64,000 nucleotides of DNA from the NCBI RefSeq assembly GCF_002102255.1, contig NZ_LQPH01000148.1, positions 1 to 64,000 on the forward strand, written 5' to 3'. The notes under the pieces were generated by a model. The model saw only the letters and a program-made list of their open reading frames with translations, made no database searches and had not been told where the DNA came from. Positions 26,082 through 34,708 of this stretch are shown piece by piece. Numbering within the stretch: the stretch's first letter is position 1; every line of letters starts with the position of its first letter. The position numbers and the translations under genes are program-made. The DNA comes from Mycobacterium nebraskense (GTDB lineage: Bacteria; Actinomycetota; Actinomycetes; Mycobacteriales; Mycobacteriaceae).

Positions 26082-28280
26082 TCACATGGTCTTACGCAGC
26101 ACCAGCAGCGAACGTCCGGGCAGCGAGACCTTCTCTTTGGCATTCACCAGCTGGTCGGCGTCACCCGCCGGATGGTTGGTGTCCAGTTCCACGATCCACT
26201 CCTGGGCATAGTCGTTGTTCGGCATCACGAACTCGACCGGGTCCTCGCCGGCGTTGAAGCACAACAGGAACGAGTCGTCCACCACCCGCTCACCGCGGCC
26301 GTTCGGCGCGGTGATGGCGTCGCCGTTGAGGAACACCGCCACACATTTGTGAATGCTTTCGCCCCAGTCCTCATGCGTCATCTCGCGGCTACTCGGATTC
26401 AGCCAGGCGATATCGCGCACTTCGTCGCCGCTGCGGATCGGCTCACCTTCGAAGAACCGGCGCCGGCGGAACACCGAGTGGTTCTTGCGCAGCGACGTGA
26501 CTTTGCGCACGAATGTCAGCAGGTCCGAATTCTTGTCGACCAATGACCAATCCATCCAGGACAATTCGGAGTCCTGGCAGTAGACGTTGTTGTTCCCGTG
26601 CTGGGTGCGGCCCAGCTCGTCCCCATGCGCGATCATCGGCGTGCCCTGGCTGAGCATCAGGGTCGCCCAGAAGTTGCGCATCTGGCGGCCGCGCAGCGTC
26701 ATGATCTCCGGGTCGTCGGTCGGTCCCTCGACGCCGCAGTTCCACGAGCGGTTGTGGCTTTCGCCGTCCCGGTTGTCTTCGCCGTTGGCCAGGTTGTGTT
26801 TTTCGTTGTAGGAGACCAAGTCGTTGAGCGTGAACCCGTCGTGCGCGGTGACGAAGTTGATGCTGGCGCTGGGGCGTCGGCCGGTCGCCTCATACAGGTC
26901 CGACGACCCGGTCAGCCGGGACGCGAACTCGCCCAGGGTTGCGGGCTCGCCCCGCCAGTAGTCACGCACAGTATCGCGATACTTCCCGTTCCACTCCGTC
27001 CACAAACCCGGGAAATTTCCAACCTGATAGCCACCCTCGCCGACGTCCCATGGCTCGGCGATCAATTTGACCTGGCTGACGATCGGATCCTGCTGCACCA
27101 GATCGAAGAACGCGCTCAATCGATCGACGTCGTGCAGCTCGCGGGCGAGCGTGGCGGCCAGGTCGAAGCGGAACCCGTCGACGTGCATCTCGGTCACCCA
27201 GTAGCGCAGCGAGTCCATGATCAGCTGCAGCACGTGCGGGTGGCGCGGGTTGAGGCTGTTGCCGGTGCCGGTGTAGTCCTTGTACAACCGCAGGTCCGTG
27301 TCGACGAGCCGGTAGTACGCGGCGTTGTCGATGCCACGGAAGTTGATGGTCGGCCCCAGATGATTGCCTTCGGCGGTGTGGTTGTACACCACGTCGAGGA
27401 TGACCTCGATGTTGGCCTCGTGCAGGCTGCGCACCATGGATTTGAACTCGGCGACGCTGGCGTTGCGATTGGCCGCGTACTGGTTGTGCGGCGCGAAAAA
27501 GCCGAAAGTGTTGTAGCCCCAGTAGTTTCGCAAGCCCAGGTCCAGCAGCCGCGAGTCGTGCATGAACTGGTGCACCGGCATCAGCTCCAGGGCGGTGATA
27601 TTGAGCGACTTGAGGTAATCGATGACCACCGGGTGGGCCAGGCCGGCGTAGGTCCCGCGCAGCTGCTCGGGGATGCCCGGGTGGGTCTGGGTCATCCCCT
27701 TCACGTGGGCCTCGTAGATCACCGTCTCGTGGTACGGGGTGAGCGGCGCCCGGTCCGAGCCCCAGTCGAAGAAGGGATTGCTCACCACGCTGGTCATGGT
27801 GTGGCCCAGCGAGTCGACCATCGGGGGAGTCCCGGGGTCGGCGTCATCGGCATTGGGGCCGTCGGGGTCGACGGCCTTCATGTCGTAGGAGAACAGCGCC
27901 TGGCCGAAGCTGAAGTCGCCGTGGAAGGCCTTCCCGTACGGGTCGAGCAGAAGCTTGCTCGGGTCGCAACGGTGGCCGGCCGCCGGATCGAACGGCCCGT
28001 ACACCCGGAAGCCGTAGCGCTGGCCCGGGGTGATGTTCGGCAGATAGGCATGCCAGACAAAGCCGTCGACCTCATCGAGGGGAATCCGCGACTCCGCGCC
28101 GGCGTCGTCGATCAGACACAACTCGACCCTCTCGGCAATCTCGGAGAACAACGAGAAGTTGGTCCCCGCGCCGTCATAGGAAGCACCCAGCGGATACGGG
28201 TTCCCCGGCCACACGGTGGCCAGTTTCGGCTGTTGATTGGCTACGCCTGCTTCTGAAGCGTGATTGTCGGTCGGCACCAT
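26082..28280 (-). CDS. treX: Glycogen debranching enzyme (isoamylase type)
   Basis: The 732-residue protein hydrolyses alpha-1,6 branch points to give linear maltooligosaccharides for TreY. An N-terminal CBM48-type domain (VWPGNPYPLGASYDGAGTNFSLFSEIAERVELCLID) leads to a GH13 barrel. Catalytic segments are VDGFRFDLAATLARE, LIAEPWDVGEGGYQVG and VTAHDGFTLNDLVSYNEKHN. Length and order match M. tuberculosis treX (Rv1564c, 721). It is the first gene of the operon. ATG 28280 gives a short poorly conserved N-terminal extension, so a slightly later start is possible. The upstream acyltransferase ends 34 bases before it on the same strand. Confidence 0.96.
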   Translation of the reverse strand: MVPTDNHASEAGVANQQPKLATVWPGNPYPLGASYDGAGTNFSLFSEIAERVELCLIDDAGAESRIPLDEVDGFVWHAYLPNITPGQRYGFRVYGPFDPAAGHRCDPSKLLLDPYGKAFHGDFSFGQALFSYDMKAVDPDGPNADDADPGTPPMVDSLGHTMTSVVSNPFFDWGSDRAPLTPYHETVIYEAHVKGMTQTHPGIPEQLRGTYAGLAHPVVIDYLKSLNITALELMPVHQFMHDSRLLDLGLRNYWGYNTFGFFAPHNQYAANRNASVAEFKSMVRSLHEANIEVILDVVYNHTAEGNHLGPTINFRGIDNAAYYRLVDTDLRLYKDYTGTGNSLNPRHPHVLQLIMDSLRYWVTEMHVDGFRFDLAATLARELHDVDRLSAFFDLVQQDPIVSQVKLIAEPWDVGEGGYQVGNFPGLWTEWNGKYRDTVRDYWRGEPATLGEFASRLTGSSDLYEATGRRPSASINFVTAHDGFTLNDLVSYNEKHNLANGEDNRDGESHNRSWNCGVEGPTDDPEIMTLRGRQMRNFWATLMLSQGTPMIAHGDELGRTQHGNNNVYCQDSELSWMDWSLVDKNSDLLTFVRKVTSLRKNHSVFRRRRFFEGEPIRSGDEVRDIAWLNPSSREMTHEDWGESIHKCVAVFLNGDAITAPNGRGERVVDDSFLLCFNAGEDPVEFVMPNNDYAQEWIVELDTNHPAGDADQLVNAKEKVSLPGRSLLVLRKTM

Positions 28281-28314
28281 CTGACCTTATCCGCGCTCGG
28301 CGGCGCGGGGCGCG

Positions 28315-30471
28315 TCACCACCAACCGGTATTGGCCGCGATCTGGCGGCCCAATTCGCCTGCCATGGTCCGCACGTAAGTGGGGGTGAGGTGATGGGCGC
28401 CGTGGTAGATCAGAACGTTTCCCTCGACCGGGCGGCACACGTCGGTACGGCAGATCGCGTCGGACATGTCGAGCACCTTCAGCAGCGGGAACTGTGTGAC
28501 GAAGTCGAGGGTCTGATTGCGGTCGGACAACGCGTCGGAACGCTTGATCGCGCACGACTGGGGGCTGCCGCCCTTCTTGGCCAGGCAATCCGCCGGGTCG
28601 AACGGCTGGCCGTTCTTCACCAACCATGGGGTGTCTCGGATGCCGAGGATCGGAATGTTGTTGTCGGAGAACCTCTGCCAGATTCCGATGTAGGTCGCCG
28701 GCATCACGTCGCCGGGCTTGATGTTCCACGGCCGGGTCGTCGTGGTGAACACGTAGTCGGGACGGTCGGCGATGACCTTGGCCATCGTCTGTTCCACCCA
28801 CTCCCGGCACTGCGGGTAGGTGGCGTTGTTGCCCATGATCAACGGGACTTCCTCGGTGGACAACGGGCAGCCCATCTTGAGATACGTCACCACCTTGAAG
28901 TGATGCGTGGTGCCGAGCAGGCTCAGCGCGGGCAGCCAGTGTTCGGCGTGGGAGCCACCCGCCAGCGCGATCGTGCGGTCGGCGGCCACGTCACCGTAGG
29001 TGCAAACCACCACCGCCGGATTGACGAAATCGCTGATGCAACCGTCGCGGGTGGAAGCCGGCAGGTCTTCCTTGACCTCCAGCACGTTCGGCCGCATCGG
29101 CAACGCCGGCACCCGCACGCGTTCGGTCAGGGCGCGTGCCCCCGGATAGTCCTGCGGGTTGAGCACGCTGAGCTCCTTGCCCGCGGACCGCAGGACCGTG
29201 ACGTGCTGGCGCCACGTGAACGACGTCGCGGTCAGCGTCACGCCGAGCAGCACGATCGCCGTTCCCAGCGCCATCGTGGGCCTGGGCAGGCGCGCCAGCC
29301 ACGCCGGTGCCGGCGCCGGTGATCCCCCGGCGGTGCGGTAGCGCAGGGGATCCTCGACGAGCCGGGTGGTCAGGTACGCCAGCAGCCCCGACACCAGCAG
29401 CACCGAAGTGCCTTCGACGAAGTTGGCGTGCCGGTGCCCGGTGAAGGACAGCCAGAAGATCAGCAGCGGCCAGTGCCACAGGTAGAGCGAATACGCCATC
29501 GCGCCCAACGCGACCAGCGGTCCGGTCGCCAGCAGGCGATTCGGCAGCGGCAGCCGGTCATTGTCGGCGCGGTCGCCCTGCAGGTTGGCGCCCGCCAGGA
29601 TCATCAGCATGGTGGCCCCGACAGGCACCAAGGCCCACGGGCCGGGGAACTCCGTCACGCCGTCGATCAGGGCACCACAGGACACGATCGCGGCCAGCGC
29701 GACCGTGGCCACCACCGTTCGCAACCACATCGGCCAGCGGATGGACGGAACCAGCGCGCCGACCAGCGCGCCGAGCAACAACTCCCAGCCGCGCGCGAAG
29801 CTGTTGTAATAGGCGGCCGCCTGATCGCCCTGATGCGCCACGATGGCGTAGACGAAGGAGGCCACCGTCAGCGCCGTCAGCAGCGTCAGGAAGAGGGTGC
29901 GCAGGTGGGCGCCCAACGGGCGTCGGAACAGGTAGGCGCATCCGGCGATCAACAGCAGGAAGCCGACGTAGAACTGCCCCTGCACCGACATGGACCAGAT
30001 GTGCTGCAGCGGGCTGACCGCTTCGCCCGCGCGCAGGTAGTCCGACGCGGTGTTGGCCAGCTCCCAGTTCTGGTAGTAGCCCAGGCTGGCGAGGCTCTGG
30101 TCGGCGAAGGTCTCCCAGCGGGTCTCCGGTTGCACCAGGATGGTCAGCACCGCGCATCCGGCCAGCACGACGACCAGAGCGGGGACCAGGCGGCGGACGA
30201 GCCGGATCACCTCCGCTACCGGGGACAGGGTGACGGCCGGATTCAGGGCCGCGCGAATGATCTTGCCGCCGAAGAAGAATCCGGACAGCGCCAAGAACAC
30301 GTCGACTCCGCCGGAGACCCGGCCGAACCAGATGTGGAACACGGCGACCAGCGCGATCGCGATGCCGCGTAGGCCGTCGAGGTCGTAGCGATAGAACCCC
30401 GCATTACGCGCTGCCTTCGCGACCGGTTCCGCGGTCGCGACCGGTGGGGAAGGCGGGGACAGGGTCGACAT
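28315..30471 (-). CDS. Membrane acyltransferase with C-terminal SGNH domain (Rv1565c-like)
   Basis: This 718-residue protein has an acyltransferase-3 (OafA/YrhL) membrane domain of about ten helices (residues 30-390) and an extracytoplasmic SGNH domain. DGLRGIAIALVAVFHIWFG contains the essential His46, followed by GGVDVFLALSGFFFG. The SGNH block I motif is LAGGSHAEHWLPA near residue 503, and the late catalytic His lies in YHGAHHLTPTY near 692. The combination O-acylates cell-envelope sugars in other bacteria; here the acceptor is unknown. Length and synteny fit M. tuberculosis Rv1565c (729 residues). It lies between ripD and treX on the same strand. Confidence 0.9.
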   Translation of the reverse strand: MSTLSPPSPPVATAEPVAKAARNAGFYRYDLDGLRGIAIALVAVFHIWFGRVSGGVDVFLALSGFFFGGKIIRAALNPAVTLSPVAEVIRLVRRLVPALVVVLAGCAVLTILVQPETRWETFADQSLASLGYYQNWELANTASDYLRAGEAVSPLQHIWSMSVQGQFYVGFLLLIAGCAYLFRRPLGAHLRTLFLTLLTALTVASFVYAIVAHQGDQAAAYYNSFARGWELLLGALVGALVPSIRWPMWLRTVVATVALAAIVSCGALIDGVTEFPGPWALVPVGATMLMILAGANLQGDRADNDRLPLPNRLLATGPLVALGAMAYSLYLWHWPLLIFWLSFTGHRHANFVEGTSVLLVSGLLAYLTTRLVEDPLRYRTAGGSPAPAPAWLARLPRPTMALGTAIVLLGVTLTATSFTWRQHVTVLRSAGKELSVLNPQDYPGARALTERVRVPALPMRPNVLEVKEDLPASTRDGCISDFVNPAVVVCTYGDVAADRTIALAGGSHAEHWLPALSLLGTTHHFKVVTYLKMGCPLSTEEVPLIMGNNATYPQCREWVEQTMAKVIADRPDYVFTTTTRPWNIKPGDVMPATYIGIWQRFSDNNIPILGIRDTPWLVKNGQPFDPADCLAKKGGSPQSCAIKRSDALSDRNQTLDFVTQFPLLKVLDMSDAICRTDVCRPVEGNVLIYHGAHHLTPTYVRTMAGELGRQIAANTGWW

Positions 30472-30559
30472 GATTGACCGCTAATTTACCGAAAACCGCC
30501 ACCCGCTCCCGTTTAGGAGCAGGTGGCGGCGTTCGGAAGTCCCGGAAAGCGCCGGGAAA

Positions 30560-31402
30560 TTACCGGGCGGTGCCGGCGGCCGGCGGCAGGAACGGCGATT
30601 GCTGGGGCGGCAGCAGCTGCACCGGAGCCTGTTGCGGCGGTACTTGCTGCGTCGGCAGCTGCACCGGGGCCCGCTGCAGCGGGGCCTGTTGCGCCGGCAG
30701 TTGCTGCAGCGGCGCTGGTTGCAACGGCGCCTGCGCGGACTGCTGCTGCAGCGGCGCTTGCTGCAACGGGGCCTGCTGCGTCGGGGCCTGTTGCGCGGGC
30801 AGCTGCTGCACCGGAGGCTGCTGCAACGGAGCCTGCTGGGTCGGCGCTTGCTGCGTCGGTGCCTGCGTCGGCACCTGCTGCGGCAGCTGCTGGACCGGCG
30901 CCGACTGGACCCCGAGGACTCGGACCAGATAGGGAGCCATTCCGTTGGCGCGCACCGGGGAAACCTGGACGACGTCGCCCACCTCGAGCATCTGGTTGTT
31001 ACCCAGGTACATCGCGACGCTCTGGGTGCCTTCGGGGCCGTAGAAGATCAGGTCGCCCTTGTGCGCTTGCTGCGGCAGCACCTTCTCGCCGACCTTGTAC
31101 ATCGCCCCGGACGACCGCGGCAGCTTGATGCCCGCGCCCGCGTAGGCGTACTGCATCAGGCCCGAGGCGTCGAATCCGACGGTGTTGATGCCCGTCCCCG
31201 TGCCGCGGGTGGGCCCATTGATGCCGCCACCGGCCCAGGAAAAGGGCACGCCGCGCTGCGACAGCCCGCGCGCGATCACCACGTCGGTGGCCTGCTGGTA
31301 GTCCATCGGCCGGGTGCCCGGGTCAGCGGACGCGATCCCCGGAGCGACCACCGGGGCCGCAAGCATCGCCAAACCGATCGCGAAGGCGTAGATGCGTTTC
31401 AT
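30560..31402 (-). CDS. ripD: NlpC/P60-fold secreted protein RipD, catalytically inactive
   Basis: The 280-residue precursor has a signal peptide (KRIYAFAIGLAMLAAPVVAPGIASA, predicted cut after Ala26), an NlpC/P60 domain at about 35-165, and a tail of about 95 residues made of QQ(A/L)P-type repeats. Peptidoglycan hydrolases of this family need Cys in DCSGL and a His in the next strand; here the first is Ala79 (FDASGLMQY) and the second Ser128 (TQSVAMYL). The same losses are known for M. tuberculosis RipD (Rv1566c), which binds but does not cut peptidoglycan. ATG 31402 was chosen because it begins the signal peptide, behind GAGAGG. The reading continues upstream without support. Confidence 0.93.
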   Translation of the reverse strand: MKRIYAFAIGLAMLAAPVVAPGIASADPGTRPMDYQQATDVVIARGLSQRGVPFSWAGGGINGPTRGTGTGINTVGFDASGLMQYAYAGAGIKLPRSSGAMYKVGEKVLPQQAHKGDLIFYGPEGTQSVAMYLGNNQMLEVGDVVQVSPVRANGMAPYLVRVLGVQSAPVQQLPQQVPTQAPTQQAPTQQAPLQQPPVQQLPAQQAPTQQAPLQQAPLQQQSAQAPLQPAPLQQLPAQQAPLQRAPVQLPTQQVPPQQAPVQLLPPQQSPFLPPAAGTAR

Positions 31403-31733
31403 TTTTCTTGGCCTCTCAGGGCTCCGTGGCCTCAGCGCGGTGACTACACGCGTCCGCCGTCGATCCATGCCCTGGACGACGACCTCCACGTTGGGACCGA
31501 CGCCACTGCATGTCACTTGCGGATGTGAACACCGGGGCAGGCCCCTACTTTTCACATCAGTCACTGCAGCCACTCTGACAACAAATGGTGTTAGCCGCCA
31601 GGTCCCGGCGGGATTATTTGTCGTAACGTGACCGGACGGTGACTGGGCGGCCCAATCCCGTATGCGCAGTTGTGATTTCGGTCTCAGTCGGACGCCCGCG
31701 GCGCGCGGGGGCCGAAATGCGGCGGCGGCGCGC
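31403..31733. other. Intergenic region upstream of ripD
   Basis: No gene is supported in these 331 bases. The most notable content is the compound inverted repeat at 31522-31558. The stretch presumably holds the ripD promoter on the minus strand and the terminator of the membrane-protein gene upstream. I looked for the conserved core of the cyclic-di-AMP riboswitch that precedes some cell-wall genes in actinobacteria and did not find it. Confidence 0.5.
31522..31558. promoter_or_regulatory. Compound inverted repeat in the ripD leader
   Basis: GATGTGAA (31522-31529) pairs with TTCACATC (31551-31558), and inside it GGGGC (31534-31538) pairs with GCCCC (31541-31545) across two bases. It lies 120-156 bases upstream of ripD. 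It may be an operator or an RNA hairpin. Confidence 0.55.
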
Positions 31734-32186
31734 CTACATCCAATAGCGTTCGCTGAATGTGGTCAGGAGGGCGCCCGCGACGGAGCTGACCATGATCAGG
31801 GTGAGGGCCAGCACCGGCCAGAAGGACATGTACCAGCCCTTCAGCATGGAGACGATGGGGCCGAGGAAGGCGGCGGCGATCGCCGCACCGATCCCGCCCC
31901 ACACCACCGGGCGGATGTAGTAGTCGACCCCGAAGGGGACCGGCCCGCATGTCTCGTCGGCGCAGACGTGCTCGAGGAAGCCGAAGAGGCGGGTCGGCCA
32001 CGTCGTCGCGGTGGCAAGGACGATGAGCACGGTCAACAGCGCGACGGTGCAGGTGACGTCCCACGCGGCCAGCCGCACCCGGATGATCCGTGGCGCTTCG
32101 TCGTCGTAATCGACCAGCGGGGAATTGGTGCCCGCGGTCGGATAGGGGCCCGCGGCGGGGGTACCGGGCGGATGCGGCGTAGCCAT
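31734..32186 (-). CDS. Small integral membrane protein (Rv1567c-like)
   Basis: This 150-residue protein has a proline-rich cytoplasmic start, then hydrophobic helices at about 43-64 (VTCTVALLTVLIVLATATTWP), 92-110 (VVWGGIGAAIAAAFLGPIV) and 119-140 (SFWPVLALTLIMVSSVAGALL). A loop between the first two contains CADETC, two cysteines that could form a disulfide outside the membrane. Position between bioA and ripD fits M. tuberculosis Rv1567c, which I recall as shorter. The gene is divergent from bioA with 62 bases between the starts. Function unknown. Confidence 0.8.
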   Translation of the reverse strand: MATPHPPGTPAAGPYPTAGTNSPLVDYDDEAPRIIRVRLAAWDVTCTVALLTVLIVLATATTWPTRLFGFLEHVCADETCGPVPFGVDYYIRPVVWGGIGAAIAAAFLGPIVSMLKGWYMSFWPVLALTLIMVSSVAGALLTTFSERYWM

Positions 32187-32234
32187 CGGGTCCCATGCTC
32201 CCCGATGGGCGGCCTTTGTGCGACTCGGCTGCTT

Positions 32235-32249
32235 TACCCTCGATCACTA
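32235..32249 (+). promoter_or_regulatory. Putative -10 box of a leaderless bioA transcript
   Basis: TACCCT at 32235-32240 fits the mycobacterial -10 consensus TANNNT and ends eight bases before the bioA ATG, so transcription would begin at or next to the start codon. No ribosome binding site precedes the ATG, which agrees. A similar TTACCCT occurs upstream of bioB near 39784. Confidence 0.4.
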
Positions 32250-33553
32250 TGCCTGCGGCGAGGGCCGGGTTGACGCCCGAGCAGATCAGCGCGATCGACG
32301 CTGCGCATCTATGGCACCCGTACAGCACCATCGGCAGCGAGGCCGTCGCGCCGGTGGTGGCGGTCGCCGCCCGGGGCGCCTGGCTGACGCTGATCCGTGA
32401 CGGCAAGCCGTTCGAGGCGCTCGACGCGATGAGCTCCTGGTGGACCGCGATCCACGGGCACGGCCACCCGACGCTGGACGCGGCGCTGACCGCGCAGCTG
32501 GGCGTGATGAACCACGTCATGTTCGGCGGGCTCACCCACGAACCGGCCGCACGGCTGGCGCAGCTGCTGGTGGACATCACCCCGGCGGGTTTGGACACCG
32601 TTTTCTTCAGCGACTCCGGCTCGGTGTCGGTCGAGGTCGCCGTCAAGATGGCGCTGCAGTACTGGCGCAGCCGCGGGCGGCCCGGCAAGCACCGGCTGAT
32701 GACGTGGCGCGGCGGCTACCACGGGGACACCTTCACGCCGATGAGCGTCTGCGACCCCGAGGGCGGCATGCACTCGCTGTGGACTGACGTCCTGGCCCGC
32801 CAGGTGTTCGCCCCGCAGGTGCCGCGCGACTACGACCCCGCCTACAGCGAGGCGTTCGAACAGCAACTCGCGCAGCACACCGGCGAGCTGGCGGCCGTCA
32901 TCGTCGAGCCCGTGGTGCAGGGCGCGGGCGGGATGCGCTTCCACGACCCCCGCTACCTGCGCGACCTGCGCGAGTTGTGCCGACGGCACGACGTGCTGCT
33001 GATCTTCGACGAGATCGCCACCGGCTTCGGGCGCACCGGCGCGCTGTTCGCGGCCGACCACGCCGGGGTGAGCCCGGACATCATGTGCGTCGGCAAGGCG
33101 TTGACCGGCGGGTATGTCACCCTAGCGGCCACGCTGTGCACCACCGACATCGCACACACCATCAGCGCCGGCGAGGCCGGCGCGCTGATGCACGGTCCCA
33201 CCTTCATGGCCAACCCGCTGGCGTGCGCGGTGTCGGTGGCCAGCGTCGAGCTGCTGCTCGACCAGGACTGGCGCGCGCGGGTCGGCGCGATCGCCGGTGG
33301 GCTGGCGGCCGGACTGGAACCCGCCCGGGCCCTGCCCGGCGTGACCGACGTGCGGGTGTGCGGCGCGATCGGCGTCATCGAGTGCACCCGTCCGGTCGAC
33401 CTGGCCATCGCCACCCCGGCGGCGATGGATCGCGGCGTCTGGCTGCGCCCGTTCCGCAACCTCGTCTACGCGATGCCGCCCTACATCTGCTCGGACGGCG
33501 AGATCGCCCAGATCACCTCGGCGATGGTCGAGGTCGCGCGCCTCGTAGGCTGA
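32249..33553 (+). CDS. bioA: Adenosylmethionine-8-amino-7-oxononanoate aminotransferase
   Basis: The 434-residue class III PLP aminotransferase makes 7,8-diaminopelargonate from KAPA with S-adenosylmethionine as amino donor, the third-last step of biotin synthesis. HLWHPYST and SSWWTAIHGHGHP form the substrate end, IFDEIATGFGRTG holds the PLP-contacting aspartate, and Lys283 in CVGKALTGGY is the Schiff-base lysine. ATG 32249 fits the family and the near-leaderless promoter. Length matches M. tuberculosis bioA (Rv1568, 437). bioF follows after six bases and bioD overlaps bioF, so bioAFD is one unit. Confidence 0.96.
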   Translation: MPAARAGLTPEQISAIDAAHLWHPYSTIGSEAVAPVVAVAARGAWLTLIRDGKPFEALDAMSSWWTAIHGHGHPTLDAALTAQLGVMNHVMFGGLTHEPAARLAQLLVDITPAGLDTVFFSDSGSVSVEVAVKMALQYWRSRGRPGKHRLMTWRGGYHGDTFTPMSVCDPEGGMHSLWTDVLARQVFAPQVPRDYDPAYSEAFEQQLAQHTGELAAVIVEPVVQGAGGMRFHDPRYLRDLRELCRRHDVLLIFDEIATGFGRTGALFAADHAGVSPDIMCVGKALTGGYVTLAATLCTTDIAHTISAGEAGALMHGPTFMANPLACAVSVASVELLLDQDWRARVGAIAGGLAAGLEPARALPGVTDVRVCGAIGVIECTRPVDLAIATPAAMDRGVWLRPFRNLVYAMPPYICSDGEIAQITSAMVEVARLVG

Positions 33554-33559
33554 TCCCCG

Positions 33560-34708
33560 ATGAGGACACCGATCGAGACGTCACCGCTGGCCTGGCTGGA
33601 GGCGGTGGAGCGACAGCGCCGCGAGGCCGGGCTGCGTCGTTCGTTGCGCCCGCGGCCGGCGGTCGCCACCGAGCTGGATCTGGCGTCCAACGACTACCTC
33701 GGGCTCTCGCAGCACCCCGACGTGATCGAGGGCGGCGTTGCGGCGCTGCGCATGTGGGGCGCCGGGGCCACCGGTTCCCGCCTGGTCACCGGTGACACCG
33801 AGCTGCACCAGCAGTTCGAGTCCGAACTCGCCGAGTACGTCGGCGCCACCGCGGGCCTGCTGTTCTCCTCGGGTTACGCGGCCAACCTGGGCGCCGTCGT
33901 CGGCCTCTCGGGCCCGGGTTCGTTGCTGGTGTCCGACGCCCTGTCGCACGCATCCCTGGTCGACGCGTGCCGGCTGTCGCGGTCCCGCGTGGCAGTGACT
34001 GGACACCGTGACGTCGACGCGGTGGAGGCGGCCCTGGCCTCGCGCGACGAGGAGCGCGCCGTCGTCATCACCGAGTCGGTGTTCAGCGCCGACGGCGCCC
34101 TGGCGCCGCTGCGGGAACTGCACGAGGTCTGTCGCCGCCACCGCGCGCTGCTGATCGTCGACGAGGCCCACGGCCTGGGCGTGCGCGGCGGCGGGCGCGG
34201 GCTGCTGCACGAGCTCGGCCTGGCGGGCGCCCCCGACGTGGTGATGACCACGACGCTGTCCAAGGCGCTCGGCAGTCAGGGCGGCGTCGTGCTCGGACCG
34301 GCGGCGGTGCGGGCGCACCTGATCGATGCGGCGCGGACGTTCATCTTCGACACCGGCCTGGCGCCCGCGGCGGTCGGTGCCGCGCGGGCCGCCCTGAACG
34401 TGCTGCGGGCCGAACCGTGGCGACCCGAGGCGGTGCTGCGGCATGCCCGCATCCTGGCCGAGGTGTGTGACGTCCCCGAAGTCCCGCAGTCGGCGGTGGT
34501 GTCGGTGATCCTGGGCGACCCGGAAGTCGCCCTGGCCGCCGCGACCGCCTGCCTGGACGCCGGCGTGAAGGTGGGCTGCTTCCGGCCCCCGACCGTGCCC
34601 GCCGGGACGTCACGGCTGCGGCTGACCGCGCGCGCGTCGCTGGACGCGGGCGAACTCGAGATCGCCCGGCGGGTGCTCACCGACGTGCTTGCTGTGACGC
34701 GCCCTTGA
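33560..34708 (+). CDS. bioF: 8-Amino-7-oxononanoate synthase
   Basis: This 382-residue fold-type I PLP enzyme condenses pimeloyl thioester with alanine to give KAPA. DLASNDYLGLSQHPDV opens the conserved core, IVDEAHGLGVRGGGRG carries the PLP aspartate and histidine, and Lys235 in TTLSKALGSQGG binds PLP. Length fits M. tuberculosis bioF1 (Rv1569, 386). It starts six bases after bioA and its TGA is embedded in the TTG start of bioD. Confidence 0.96.
   Translation: MRTPIETSPLAWLEAVERQRREAGLRRSLRPRPAVATELDLASNDYLGLSQHPDVIEGGVAALRMWGAGATGSRLVTGDTELHQQFESELAEYVGATAGLLFSSGYAANLGAVVGLSGPGSLLVSDALSHASLVDACRLSRSRVAVTGHRDVDAVEAALASRDEERAVVITESVFSADGALAPLRELHEVCRRHRALLIVDEAHGLGVRGGGRGLLHELGLAGAPDVVMTTTLSKALGSQGGVVLGPAAVRAHLIDAARTFIFDTGLAPAAVGAARAALNVLRAEPWRPEAVLRHARILAEVCDVPEVPQSAVVSVILGDPEVALAAATACLDAGVKVGCFRPPTVPAGTSRLRLTARASLDAGELEIARRVLTDVLAVTRP

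Noticed and set aside
28690..29320. Plus-strand open frames over the acyltransferase gene
   Set aside because: They run antisense to a protein with clear acyltransferase-3 and SGNH motifs and encode Arg/His-rich sequence without homology that I recognise.
30620..30900. A repeat array that could suggest CRISPR or a minisatellite
   Set aside because: The units are the in-frame QQ(A/L)P codons of the ripD tail, irregular in length and without spacers.
31403..31733. A cyclic-di-AMP riboswitch before the cell-wall gene ripD
   Set aside because: Only a nested hairpin is visible; the conserved core sequences of that riboswitch were not found.
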